A stretch of 64,000 nt of DNA from Desulfomicrobium sp. ZS1 (GCF_024204645.1 NZ_CP100351.1:1240001-1304000), one strand, 5' to 3'. Positions 34,992 through 43,277 are shown, counted from the stretch's first letter. Notes: a model not told the origin generated them from the letters alone. Numbers and translations are program-made.

Positions 34992-35522
34992 TCAGGATGT
35001 TTTTGAGCGGGGCTCGGAGCTGTCGGGACACTTGTCATCCTGCCGTTCCAGGCAGGATTTGATGCATTCGGAGCAGTTGGTGCACGTTCCGCGTTCATTG
35101 CAGGAGCGAGTGAACGCCTCCAGCCAGTCCTTGCCGGTGCGGGGGCAGGTCATGATGAAGCGGGCGAATTTGGTCAGGGTCTCAAGGCTTTCATCGTCGA
35201 TGTGGTGTTCGAGCTTGCAAGCCGTGTCCTCGGCCACTTCGGGCCGGATCTGCAGGAAGGTGTGCAGGAAGTCGTAGAGCACCTTGTGGCGGTGTACGAT
35301 GCGGGTCGCCGTGCGGAATCCTTCGGGAGTAAGGGTCACCGAACTGTAGGGCTGGTAATTGATGAGCCCCCGCTGGGAAAGTTTTTGCAGCGCGTTGGTG
35401 ACCGAAGCCCTCTGCACGCCCATGGCGTCGGCGATGTCCTTGGCCCGGGCCTCGGAATTTACTGACTCCAGGGTGAATATGACTTCGAGATAGTCTTCCA
35501 GATTGGAGGACATATGGTCCAT
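34992..35522 (-). CDS. DtxR/MntR-family metal-dependent transcriptional regulator
   Basis: A 176-residue repressor. The N-terminal winged helix (NLEDYLEVIFTLE, AKDIADAMGVQRASVTNALQKLSQRGLI) is followed by the metal-binding dimerisation domain (HRHKVLYDFLHTFL, CKLEHHIDDESLE). It lacks the C-terminal SH3 domain but has a Cys-rich tail (CNERGTCTNCSECIKSCLE ... CPDSSE) of seven cysteines, unusual for MntR and suggesting an extra metal or redox site. It probably controls the adjacent feo operon in response to Fe2+ or Mn2+; this is inferred from position and the shared operator. Confidence 0.87.
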   Translation of the reverse strand: MDHMSSNLEDYLEVIFTLESVNSEARAKDIADAMGVQRASVTNALQKLSQRGLINYQPYSSVTLTPEGFRTATRIVHRHKVLYDFLHTFLQIRPEVAEDTACKLEHHIDDESLETLTKFARFIMTCPRTGKDWLEAFTRSCNERGTCTNCSECIKSCLERQDDKCPDSSEPRSKTS

Positions 35523-35554
35523 GGTGTTGTCCTGTTGCGGTTGCTCGAAAAATG

Positions 35555-35568
35555 TTAGTTACGACTAG
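35555..35568. promoter_or_regulatory. Operator-like motif upstream of the DtxR-family gene
   Basis: TTAGTTACGACTAG. It aligns with the feo promoter motif (TTAGTACGTCTAA) with one extra base, which suggests autoregulation. Confidence 0.45.
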
Positions 35569-35697
35569 TAATTTTGCGTGCACGTGGCAAGAGGAAGATG
35601 GGTCATGAAAAGCGCAAGCAGCCAGACCCTTTTCAGGCACGTAAAAAATAGGTAAGGGTTGTAAATCGTTACTGCTTGAACCCGAAGGGAGTGAATC

Positions 35698-36045
35698 GTG
35701 TCTGATATACCGCTGCTTTCCATTGAAGAAACGCTGGAGCGCATGTCCGGGGACCGGGAATTGCTGGCCAATCTTTTTCAGCTCTACGTCGATGATGCAC
35801 CCAAGAAGTTGCGCAGTATTGAGGAGTTCGCGAGTCAGGGTGAATTCTACCAGATTGAGCGCACCGCCCATTCTCTGAAAGGTGCTTCGGCAACGGTGGG
35901 AGCGGCCCGGCTTTGCGGGCTTGCCGCCGAGCTGGAGCGGGTCGCCAAGGCCCGGTCGCAGGAACAGATTGATGTCCTGCGCACGGAGCTGGGCCTGGTC
36001 TGTGAAGAGACCCTGGAGTCCATGCGCAGGTTTTGCGCGGACTAG
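35698..36045 (+). CDS. Stand-alone histidine phosphotransfer (Hpt) protein
   Basis: A 115-residue four-helix Hpt protein with phospho-accepting His58 in the classical AHSLKGASATVGA motif. It relays phosphate between receivers. Both hybrid kinases in this window end in a receiver and lack an Hpt, so it could serve either; no direct link is shown. The GTG start at 35698 is supported by AAGGGAGTG upstream. It converges on the aminopeptidase gene with a four-base overlap. Confidence 0.88.
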   Translation: MSDIPLLSIEETLERMSGDRELLANLFQLYVDDAPKKLRSIEEFASQGEFYQIERTAHSLKGASATVGAARLCGLAAELERVAKARSQEQIDVLRTELGLVCEETLESMRRFCAD

Positions 36046-37259
36046 AGCCGGGCCTCATCCGGCATGGTGAACATGCCGTCTTCGTAAATGACCGTTTTCG
36101 TGCCGTCCTGCAGGAAAGCGGTCACTTTTTTTGGTTCGGTGTTGACCAGGTCCCAGTGCAGGGCCGAATCGTTGAAGCCAAGCTCCTTTTTGCGTTCATC
36201 CGTCAGTTCCGCCGGGTCTCCCGCGTAGGTGTCGGCATAGGATGCTCCTACTGCGACATGGCAGTTGCCGTGCTTGCCACCGAAATTTTCGTCAAAAAGC
36301 GTGTGCGCCATGAAGGCGTTGATGGGCGAGAACCGCTTGTCGGTCAGCGAAAATTCGCCAAGCCGGCACGCGCCCGGGTCCATTTCCAGTTGCGAGCGCA
36401 CAAACTCCGCGCCCTGATCCGCCTTGATCACCCGGGCCTGGCCTGCGGAAAATTCCAGGGTCACGCCGCTGACCAGGTTGCCACTACGGTAGGAGGGCTG
36501 GTCGGCGTGGTAGGTGCCCTCGGTCAGGCGGTAATCCGGTGAGATGAAGAGCTCGAAGCTCGGGATATTGTGTCCCGAGATGCCGATCCAGCAGCGGGAC
36601 TGGCCGGGATGGACTTTAAGGTCCGTGGAAGCGGACTGCACATGGTAATACGCCACATCCATGCCGTTGAGCCATTCTTTGACGCCATGAGCCTCTCGGA
36701 AAATTTCCTCCCAGGTGGCTACGGGGTCGGCTTCGTCCAGGTAGGATGCGCGTATGATCTGGGCTGCGTAATCCTCCGGCGTAAGTCCCGCGTTTTCGGC
36801 CAGGGCCGGAGTGGGCATGAGGCAGAGGGTCCAGCCGAATTGCCGGGTGGCTTCGCGTTTGTCCAGAATGTCGCGCAGGTATTTGCGAGCCAGGGAGAAG
36901 GTGGCGATCTTGGTCGGCGGGATGTCTTTTAAATGCGTGATGGAGTCCGGAGCCAGCAGGGAGATCAGCCCGGCCAGGCGCTCATAGAGTTCGCGGTCGC
37001 CGGGGATGACAAAAGAGAGCTGCTCCTGCCCAGCGAGGCTGAAATAGCCTTTCTCCAAAGGGCTCGGGGGATTGATGCGCAGCACGGGATTGAGGCCCTG
37101 CGCGAGGATCAGGGACTGCATCTTTTCGGCCAGGGGCAGGGCCGCAAGGTCCGTGCGCACAAGGACGATGTCTCCCGGCGCAAAGGGGGTGACGCGGGCT
37201 TTTTGCATGCCCCAGAACAGGACTTTCGCATATTTTTCGAGTTGGATATCAGTCAGCAT
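36042..37259 (-). CDS. M29-family (AmpS-like) metallo-aminopeptidase
   Basis: A 405-residue cytosolic aminopeptidase removing N-terminal residues from peptides. The M29 metal site is seen in VTLEFSAGQ (first Glu), RLGEFSL (second Glu), the His/Asp cluster MAHTLFDENFGGKHGNCHVAVG and ALHWDLVNTEPKKVTAFLQDG. Length is typical. It is last in a three-gene run with the CYTH protein (11-base overlap) and uppP. Confidence 0.9.
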   Translation of the reverse strand: MLTDIQLEKYAKVLFWGMQKARVTPFAPGDIVLVRTDLAALPLAEKMQSLILAQGLNPVLRINPPSPLEKGYFSLAGQEQLSFVIPGDRELYERLAGLISLLAPDSITHLKDIPPTKIATFSLARKYLRDILDKREATRQFGWTLCLMPTPALAENAGLTPEDYAAQIIRASYLDEADPVATWEEIFREAHGVKEWLNGMDVAYYHVQSASTDLKVHPGQSRCWIGISGHNIPSFELFISPDYRLTEGTYHADQPSYRSGNLVSGVTLEFSAGQARVIKADQGAEFVRSQLEMDPGACRLGEFSLTDKRFSPINAFMAHTLFDENFGGKHGNCHVAVGASYADTYAGDPAELTDERKKELGFNDSALHWDLVNTEPKKVTAFLQDGTKTVIYEDGMFTMPDEARL

Positions 37260-37890
37260 GTATTTCTCCTTGAGGCCTCGGGAGTAACCCCAGGCGGGTG
37301 GTCAGTAGGTGGCGCTCGGCTTCGTCGAAGACGAAATCGTCCAGCGGGGCGAGGCCTTGCCGCCTGCGCCAGGACCGGTGCAGGCTGTGATAGCTTTTGT
37401 CCATGGCGGAGCCTGGATCAAGGCCGATTGCTTGCGCGATGGCGGTGATCGACTGGGGCTCAGCCTCGATTTCAAGAAAATGGCCGAAAGGCAGGATGTC
37501 CAGGAAGACAAGTCCTTGCGGCAGCTCCCACACGGCGCGGAATTTTTCGTAGCGCAGCCGCGGAGCATAGCCCAGTCCGCGCAGGATGGCGTCCATGGCG
37601 TACGGGTCCGGGACAGTGATCTCCCGTTCGATGCGGCTCTTGATTCCGTTTTTCTCGTGGCCGGGCGCAGGCTCCTTGAAGGTCAGGGTCGAGGTTTGGG
37701 TCTCGGTGTGGGCGCGGCGCAGGCGCAGCAGGCGTCCGGAGGCGGCCAATTCGTCGCCGCGGTCGTAAACCGTGTTGGTCTCGAAATGCCACGGCGTGCA
37801 GAGCCTGCCCAGACTGCGCAGACGGGGCTCCATGTCCCGGCAGTCGCCGAGCATGAATTTTGCCTCGTGCTCGATGCCCAGCGCGTTCAC
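37249..37890 (-). CDS. CYTH-domain protein (class IV adenylate cyclase / triphosphate tunnel type)
   Basis: A 213-residue CYTH protein. The defining ExExK motif appears as EHEAK near residues 7-11; paired basic and acidic strands follow (LRLRRAH, STLTFKEP, SRIEREITV, LDILPFGHFLEIEAE). Such proteins hydrolyse or cyclise triphosphates, or are class IV adenylate cyclases; sequence alone does not choose. The C-terminal 40 residues are an extra tail. It overlaps uppP by four bases and the aminopeptidase gene by eleven, so the three are co-translated. Confidence 0.82.
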   Translation of the reverse strand: MNALGIEHEAKFMLGDCRDMEPRLRSLGRLCTPWHFETNTVYDRGDELAASGRLLRLRRAHTETQTSTLTFKEPAPGHEKNGIKSRIEREITVPDPYAMDAILRGLGYAPRLRYEKFRAVWELPQGLVFLDILPFGHFLEIEAEPQSITAIAQAIGLDPGSAMDKSYHSLHRSWRRRQGLAPLDDFVFDEAERHLLTTRLGLLPRPQGEIHAD

Positions 37891-38678
37891 CAGAAGATCC
37901 AGAGCACGACCGGGGCCAGGGCCAGGCGGTACCAGGCGAAGGAGCGCAGGGTCAGGCGGCCCAGCAGCGCGATAAAGCCCTTGACCGCAAGCCAGGCCGA
38001 GACAAAGGACACGGCGAAACCAACGCCCAGGATCAGAAAGTCATCGGGGCTGAAAAGACGCCAGCTTTTGAGCATGTCGTAGCCCGTGGCCGCGAACATG
38101 ATGGGCACGGCGGCGATAAAGGAGTATTCGGCTGCGGCGCGGCGCCCGGCGCCAAGGATCATGCCGCCCATGATGGTCGCGGCGGAGCGCGAAAAACCGG
38201 GCCACAGGGACAGGCACTGAAAGCAGCCGATGCCCAGCGCCAGGGCCGGGGTGATCTCGTCCAGGCTTGTAACCCGGTTTTTGGCGGGCATTTTCTCAAC
38301 CATGAGAATGCCCAGAGCCCCGACAGCCAGGGCAAAGGCCACGGTCACGGGAGAAAAGAGATGCTCCTTGATGGCCGAGTGGGCGAAGAGTCCGAGCATG
38401 GCTGCCGGCAGAGAGGTCAGAAAAAGCAGGATCAGGCCGCGCATGCCGCTGAAGGGTCGCTTTGTCGGGCGTACAAGTCCCCAGAAGGTCGGCCAGTAGA
38501 GGGCGACCACGGCCAGGATGGCCCCGAGTTGGATGACGATGCTGAAGGTTTCGGCCTTGGGGCCGGTGAAATCGAGGAGATGTCCGGCGATGATCAGGTG
38601 CCCGGTGGACGAGACGGGCAGAAACTCGGTCAGGCCTTCGACAATGCCAAGAATGATGGCGTTCAGATATGATGTCAT
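37887..38678 (-). CDS. uppP: Undecaprenyl-diphosphatase
   Basis: A 263-residue polytopic membrane enzyme (BacA/UppP) that dephosphorylates undecaprenyl diphosphate so the lipid carrier can be reused in cell-wall synthesis. The catalytic motif EGLTEFLPVSSTGH is at about residues 14-27, and the second PGFSRSAATI motif near 165. Six to eight hydrophobic segments are visible. It confers bacitracin tolerance in other bacteria. Confidence 0.95.
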   Translation of the reverse strand: MTSYLNAIILGIVEGLTEFLPVSSTGHLIIAGHLLDFTGPKAETFSIVIQLGAILAVVALYWPTFWGLVRPTKRPFSGMRGLILLFLTSLPAAMLGLFAHSAIKEHLFSPVTVAFALAVGALGILMVEKMPAKNRVTSLDEITPALALGIGCFQCLSLWPGFSRSAATIMGGMILGAGRRAAAEYSFIAAVPIMFAATGYDMLKSWRLFSPDDFLILGVGFAVSFVSAWLAVKGFIALLGRLTLRSFAWYRLALAPVVLWIFW

Positions 38679-38801
38679 GTGATTTCGGGGGTGGAAGTGA
38701 AAAAAACCGTCCTACGCACGGGCGACAGAGGGGTCAATACCGCCTTGCCCGCGAGGTGGGCTTGAGGTAGCTTTGCACGCTTTGATCACAAGGGGAACAA
38801 C

Positions 38802-39635
38802 GTGCGTACACTTCGGTTTTACAAGGCAAGTCCCGGCGGCAATGCGACCATCCTCATCCTTGATGCGGTTCCGCCTGGACAACGGGCGCAGCTTGCCCGG
38901 CTTCTTATGGATGCGAATCATCTGCAGGCCGAGCAGGTCGGCTTTTTAGATCTTGAGGCCGACCCTGTGCGTCTCGACATGATGGGCGGTGAATTCTGCG
39001 GGAACGCCTGCCGCGCGGCTGCGGCGGTCATGGCCCGGGAAGGCGTTGGGCTGGTTCGGATCGGCGAGGATTTGCGCGGGGAGCTTCGGGTGTCGGGCGT
39101 TGACCGCCCGGTGGCGCTGCGGGTCGCCGTGGATGGGGATGAATGCTGGGTCGAGATGCCGCTGCCTGGAGCTTCCGCCGCCGGCAGGCATGAGTGGATT
39201 TTGGAGCTGGAACCGGGCCTTGGGCTGGTGCGCCTGCCGGGCATCACGCATCTTTGTCTTGACGAAGAGATGCACCCTTTTGTCGAGGATTTCGAGAACG
39301 CTTCCACTGCCCTGCGGGCAAGGTTCGGCCTGGATGAAGAGGCCGTAGGTTGCATCTGGTACCGGACCAGTCCCGCGTGCGCCATCAAACCCGTGGTCTG
39401 GGTGCGTTCCACCGCCTCCACGCATTACGAGACCGGCTGCGGTTCCGGCAGTCTGGCTTTGGCTCTGTGGCTGGGGCGTGGGAAAAATTTGCCCACGGAT
39501 CTGCGGATCCTGCAACCCAGCGGCAGCGAGATCGGCGTGCGCGCCGACGTTGACGGTCCCGGCGTCTGGATTTTTGGCCCCGTGACCCTGGTCGCCAGAG
39601 GCGAGGCCTTTCTTTATCCGACCTTCGAAAAATGA
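38802..39635 (+). CDS. DapF-fold amino-acid racemase, CntK/histidine-racemase-like
   Basis: A 277-residue two-domain epimerase. The active-site cysteines are Cys66 (GGEFCGNAC) and Cys213 (YETGCGSGS). The N-terminus FYKASPGGNATILIL and the AEQVGFLDLEAD strand match staphylococcal CntK, the histidine racemase of staphylopine synthesis, better than genuine DapF, which starts with a GLGND motif. Histidine racemases of the same fold are known from Fusobacterium and Leuconostoc. No CntL/CntM (nicotianamine-like synthase, opine dehydrogenase) is present in the window. GTG 38802 has AAGGGGAA upstream. It probably makes a D-amino acid; the substrate is inferred. Confidence 0.78.
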   Translation: MRTLRFYKASPGGNATILILDAVPPGQRAQLARLLMDANHLQAEQVGFLDLEADPVRLDMMGGEFCGNACRAAAAVMAREGVGLVRIGEDLRGELRVSGVDRPVALRVAVDGDECWVEMPLPGASAAGRHEWILELEPGLGLVRLPGITHLCLDEEMHPFVEDFENASTALRARFGLDEEAVGCIWYRTSPACAIKPVVWVRSTASTHYETGCGSGSLALALWLGRGKNLPTDLRILQPSGSEIGVRADVDGPGVWIFGPVTLVARGEAFLYPTFEK

Positions 39636-39705
39636 TTTTGGCACGTTTCGAGGCGAACATGGCTGGACATCCCTGCCGATTTGCTCGCGTACCGCCTGAC
39701 ACCGT

Positions 39706-39732
39706 GTCATCCCCGCGAAGGCGGGGATCCAT
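39706..39732 (+). repeat. REP-like palindrome, copy 3
   Basis: GTCATCCCCGCGAAGG followed by CGGGGATCCAT. Paired with inverted copy 4, 31 bases on, between the convergent racemase and flgE genes. Confidence 0.8.
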
Positions 39733-39763
39733 CTTGAAACTGTAAATAACGACCTGGAAAGGC

Positions 39764-39790
39764 ATGGATTCCCGCCTTCGCGGGAATGAC
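39764..39790 (-). repeat. REP-like palindrome, copy 4
   Basis: ATGGATTCCCGCCTTC followed by GCGGGAATGAC, the inverted partner of copy 3. Confidence 0.8.
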
Positions 39791-39897
39791 GTCGCAAAAT
39801 GCGGATGCTCCAGCCTTGGCCCGGCGAAATGCAATGGCATTGACAACAGGCCAGGATCCTTGAGAAGCGCAAACTCCGAATTCTATGGAGGACCGGC

Positions 39898-41439
39898 CTA
39901 TCTCTTCATCTGGATGGCCGTCTGCACGACCTGGTCGCCCGTGGTGATGACCTTGCTGTTGGCGTCGAATCCTTTTTGGGTGACGATCATGTTCACGAAT
40001 TCGGTGGCCAGGTCGACGTTGGAGTTTTCCAGGCTGCTGGTGATGACGCTCCCGAGCCTGCCTTCTCCGGCCCAACCCACAGAGACGGCCCCGGAGTCCT
40101 TGGTGGCGGAAAAAAGGTTTCCTCCTTCTCGAAAGAGCCCTTGCGGATTGATGAAATCGGCCATGGGGATTTTGTAGAGGCCCTGATTCTGGCCATTGGA
40201 AAAGTAGCCGACGAGCACCCCGGCGGTGTCCACGCTGACCGATTGCAGAAAGCCGCGTTCATATCCGTTCTGGGATTGATAGAGGGTGCTTGATCCGGAG
40301 TTGAAATTGGTGATCGAGAGGATCTGCCTGTCCGCGTTTTGCAAGGACGGCAAATCCGAAGTCGTCGTGCCCAGATCGGCCAGGGTGTTCACCCCCGCAG
40401 GCAGCGCCCAGCCCGAATTCGAGCGCAGACCCATGTCCAGAGCGCTTGAGATGGGCTCCGCTCCAGCCAGGTTCACGTTCAGGACAGGGTAGCCGTTTTC
40501 GGACAAATTGACCGGGACCCAGCTGTTTTTGTCATCGGAGGAGCCTTCGAAAGCGCTCATGTTCAACAGTTCGCCCGATGCCGTGAAGGTCAGGGTTCCG
40601 GTCATGAGCACGCCTTTTTTCGTGTCCAGGCCGGAGGCATCTTGCGTGGGCGGGATGGTGACCAGAAATTCCCACATACGGTTGCCGCTGGGGACGCTCG
40701 CGCCGTCCTGGACAGGATCGAAGAAGGCCCTGACCTCATGCGCTCCGCCGTCGGAATCGTAGATTTTCATGGCTGATTGATACGAGTAGGCATCCGCGTC
40801 CAGAGGCTCCAGCTGCGTCGCATCCCAACTGTCGAAGAGGGCCGTGAAAGGGCTGGTCGTACTGGTGCTTCGTTCTTGCGAGCTTGAATCGAGGTTGATC
40901 ATCATGCGCATTTCCGTAGTCGACTCGGGTTCGGAGACGGGACCTCCACCATCCTGCATGTCCAGACGGATGTCCGTGATGGGAGCGCTTGTGGCGGGCG
41001 GGATGACGGGCGCCGTGTCCAGAATGGATTCCGCCGGCATCCGATAACCCTGCAGGATGTTCCCTTGCGGATCACGCAGATAGCCTTCCGCGTCGAAGCG
41101 GAAGTTGCCGGCTCTGGTATAATGCTGATCGCTGCTTGCGTCGGGCGAGACGATGAAAAATCCCTTGCCGCTGATGGAGATATCGGTGGCCGTATTGGTC
41201 GGTTCCAGCGCTCCCAGCGACATGTCGTACAGGATGGAACTGACGCCGACGCCTTGTCCGACCTGGTTGCTGACGCTCGCCGAGCCCATCTGCTGGCTCA
41301 TCAGGGTGTTGAAGATCATGTGCGAGGATTTGAAGCCAACCGTGCTCACATTGGCTATATTGTCGGAAATGACCGCCATGTTTTTCTGTTGGGCCATGAT
41401 TCCCGTGGTGCCGATATAAAGGGAAGAGGAGATGCTCAT
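39898..41439 (-). CDS. flgE: Flagellar hook protein FlgE
   Basis: A 513-residue axial protein. The N-terminal rod/hook signature SLYIGTTGIMAQQKNMAVISDNIANVSTVGFK-type region is present, then D1/D2 domains with GKGFFIV and YTRAGNFRFDAEGYL, and the C-terminal pairing helix ENSNVDLATEFVNMIVTQKGF. The hook forms the universal joint of the flagellum. It stands alone here, away from flgD or other flg genes. Start ATG 41439 has GGAGG upstream; the longer frame to 41553 is rejected. Its start codon overlaps that of the divergent DUF3047 gene if that gene uses ATG 41438. Confidence 0.92.
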   Translation of the reverse strand: MSISSSLYIGTTGIMAQQKNMAVISDNIANVSTVGFKSSHMIFNTLMSQQMGSASVSNQVGQGVGVSSILYDMSLGALEPTNTATDISISGKGFFIVSPDASSDQHYTRAGNFRFDAEGYLRDPQGNILQGYRMPAESILDTAPVIPPATSAPITDIRLDMQDGGGPVSEPESTTEMRMMINLDSSSQERSTSTTSPFTALFDSWDATQLEPLDADAYSYQSAMKIYDSDGGAHEVRAFFDPVQDGASVPSGNRMWEFLVTIPPTQDASGLDTKKGVLMTGTLTFTASGELLNMSAFEGSSDDKNSWVPVNLSENGYPVLNVNLAGAEPISSALDMGLRSNSGWALPAGVNTLADLGTTTSDLPSLQNADRQILSITNFNSGSSTLYQSQNGYERGFLQSVSVDTAGVLVGYFSNGQNQGLYKIPMADFINPQGLFREGGNLFSATKDSGAVSVGWAGEGRLGSVITSSLENSNVDLATEFVNMIVTQKGFDANSKVITTGDQVVQTAIQMKR

Positions 41440-42148
41440 GAATGCCTCCGGGACTGAAAAAATGCGTGAACGATCCGGCAGAATTTTCCTGCCTGCCCTG
41501 CAAAATGCAGGAATGGGTCCATGGGCGCGGGTGGTGCTTGCCGCAGTGTTCATGGGCTGGGCGTGCGTGGCCCTTGCGGGCGGGCTTCCCGCCCTTTATG
41601 CGCCGGGACATCCGGGCTGGAAGGAAAAGGAGTTTGCGGGTCGCACTGTCTATACGCCGCTGCACGAGGAGAAGCTGCTGCTGGCTGAAAGCAACGGCAC
41701 GGCCTCGGGTTTTTTTTTCGAGCAGTCGATTGATCTTCGTGAAACGCCTTGGCTCAACTGGTCCTGGAAGGTGGAGAACGTGCTTCAGGGCGTAAAGGAG
41801 CGCGAGAAGGGCGGGGATGACTATCCGGCCCGTATTTACGTGGTGGCCAAGGGCGGCTTGGCCTTCTGGAAAACCAAGGCCTTGTCCTATGTCTGGTCCA
41901 GCGCCGAATCCGAAGGCGCCATGTGGCCCAGCGCCTTCACGTCGAGCGCCTACATGGTCGCGGTGCGCAGCGGAACCGCCCGTGTGGGTGAACTGGTCAC
42001 GGAAAAACGCAACATCCGCGAGGACTGGAAACAGGCCTTTGGCGAGGATATCGAGGAAATCGACGCCGTTGCCATCATGACCGACACGGACAATTCGGGC
42101 CAATCCGCTCGTGCCTGGTACGGGCAGCCGTGGTTTTCAAAACAATAG
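41438..42148 (+). CDS. Exported DUF3047-family protein
   Basis: A DUF3047 protein of unknown function, about 235 residues, with an N-terminal export signal (hydrophobic stretch VVLAAVFMGWACVALAGG). The conserved core shows LNWSWKVENVL, GGDDYPARIYVV and AVAIMTDTDNSGQSARAWYG, the last probably a carbohydrate- or metal-binding strand. The start is uncertain: ATG 41438 has GAGGAG with six-base spacing, but that site lies inside flgE's first codons; ATG 41462 or 41513 would free a spacer for promoters and give a more normal signal peptide. A strong terminator follows. Confidence 0.8.
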   Translation: MNASGTEKMRERSGRIFLPALQNAGMGPWARVVLAAVFMGWACVALAGGLPALYAPGHPGWKEKEFAGRTVYTPLHEEKLLLAESNGTASGFFFEQSIDLRETPWLNWSWKVENVLQGVKEREKGGDDYPARIYVVAKGGLAFWKTKALSYVWSSAESEGAMWPSAFTSSAYMVAVRSGTARVGELVTEKRNIREDWKQAFGEDIEEIDAVAIMTDTDNSGQSARAWYGQPWFSKQ

Positions 42149-42165
42149 TCAATATTGTCCGAACA

Positions 42166-42208
42166 AAAAAGAGCCCCCTCCACGGCATGTGGAGAGGGCT
42201 CTTTTTTT
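42166..42208. terminator. Bidirectional terminator between DUF3047 gene and htpX
   Basis: A-run, AGAGCCC(C)CTCCAC, GGCAT, GTGGAGAGGGCTCT and seven T residues. Confidence 0.9.
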
Positions 42209-42225
42209 AGGAAAAGATTCCAGCC

Positions 42226-43068
42226 TTACATGGCCATGAGTCTGGCCACGCGGTCTTCGGTCGCGGGGTGAGTTGAAAAAAGGCTGGCCAGCTTTGATGC
42301 CGAGAGCGGGTTGACGATGAACATGTGCGAGGTGGCCTGGGTGGCTTCCTGCATGGGGGCTCTGGTTGCGGACTGCTGCAGCTTCATGAGCGCGCTGGCC
42401 AGGGCTTTCGGTTTGCCGCACATTTTCGCGCCGCCCTCGTCGGCCATGAATTCACGCGAACGTGACACGGCCATCTGGATGAGCATGGCCGCGATGGGCG
42501 CGATGATGGCCATGGCCAGGTTGCCGAGCACGCTTCCGCCGCCTTCGTCGTCGCTGCTGCGGCCCATGCCGAAAATGGCTGCCCATTGCAGCATGCTGCC
42601 GAGCATGGAGATGGCTCCGGCGATGGTCGCGGCGACGGTGGAGATGAGGGTGTCGCGGTTCATGACATGAGTCAGTTCGTGGGCCATGACTCCTTCAAGC
42701 TCGTCGCGCGAGAGGATGCGCATGATGCCCGTGGTGGCGGCGACTGCGGCATGCTCCGGATTGCGGCCGGTGGCGAAGGCGTTGGGACTGTCCGACGGGA
42801 TGACGTAGACCTTGGGCATGGGCATGTTCGCCTTGCGCGCCAGGTTTTCGACGATGCCGTAGAAATCCGGACTCTCGGCGCGAGTCACTTCGCGGGCCTT
42901 GTACATTTTGAGGACGATCTTGTCCGAGTTCCAGTAGGCAAAGAAGTTCATGCCGCCGGCAATGAGAAAGGCGATTATCATCCCGGACTTGCCGCCGATG
43001 GCGCCGCCCATGGCGACAAGCAGCAGCGTCAGCAGGGTCAAGAGAAACGTGGTCTTCAGCATGTTCAT
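42226..43068 (-). CDS. htpX: Membrane zinc metalloprotease HtpX
   Basis: A 280-residue M48B protease of the inner membrane that degrades misfolded membrane proteins. Two N-terminal helices (about 5-45), the catalytic HELTH motif near residue 130, a helical pair around 145-195, and the third zinc ligand in [15 protein letters not shown] are all intact. The start ATG 43068 is preceded by GGAG. The 5' leader contains a yybP-ykoY riboswitch and terminator, so expression should depend on Mn2+. Confidence 0.94.
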   Translation of the reverse strand: MNMLKTTFLLTLLTLLLVAMGGAIGGKSGMIIAFLIAGGMNFFAYWNSDKIVLKMYKAREVTRAESPDFYGIVENLARKANMPMPKVYVIPSDSPNAFATGRNPEHAAVAATTGIMRILSRDELEGVMAHELTHVMNRDTLISTVAATIAGAISMLGSMLQWAAIFGMGRSSDDEGGGSVLGNLAMAIIAPIAAMLIQMAVSRSREFMADEGGAKMCGKPKALASALMKLQQSATRAPMQEATQATSHMFIVNPLSASKLASLFSTHPATEDRVARLMAM

Positions 43069-43095
43069 TTTTTTCTCCGTTTACATCCAGGGTAA

Positions 43096-43135
43096 AGAAA
43101 AAGACCTTTACCCGTGTTCATGTGGATAAAGGTCT
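43096..43135 (-). terminator. Riboswitch-controlled terminator upstream of htpX
   Basis: On the minus strand AGACCTTTATCC, a short loop, GGGTAAAGGTCT, then TTTTCTTT. Its 5' strand is the 3' strand of the riboswitch P1 helix, so the two folds exclude each other. Confidence 0.85.
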
Positions 43136-43244
43136 GGCTGATCTCGACCGGTGTCGGATTCCCGGGTCCGGGCGCTCGCGCCGTACTGACGAACCACGGG
43201 TCGGTTGCCGGGTTGGTCCGGGAACCGCTAGCTACTCCCCTTTG
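43124..43244 (-). ncRNA. yybP-ykoY (manganese) riboswitch aptamer
   Basis: The transcript begins CAAAGGGGAGUAGC and ends AGCCAGACCUUUAUCC, the conserved outer parts of the yybP-ykoY class (compare the Lactococcus yybP element). Inner conserved pieces CGUCAGUACGG and CGAGAUCAGCC are present. P1 pairs AAAGG with CCUUU. Mn2+ binding should hold P1 and prevent the overlapping terminator, switching htpX on. I identified the class by eye from conserved segments, not by a covariance search. Confidence 0.82.
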
Positions 43245-43277
43245 AAGATGTTGAAATAAGATCGGGTCCTGGGGGTG

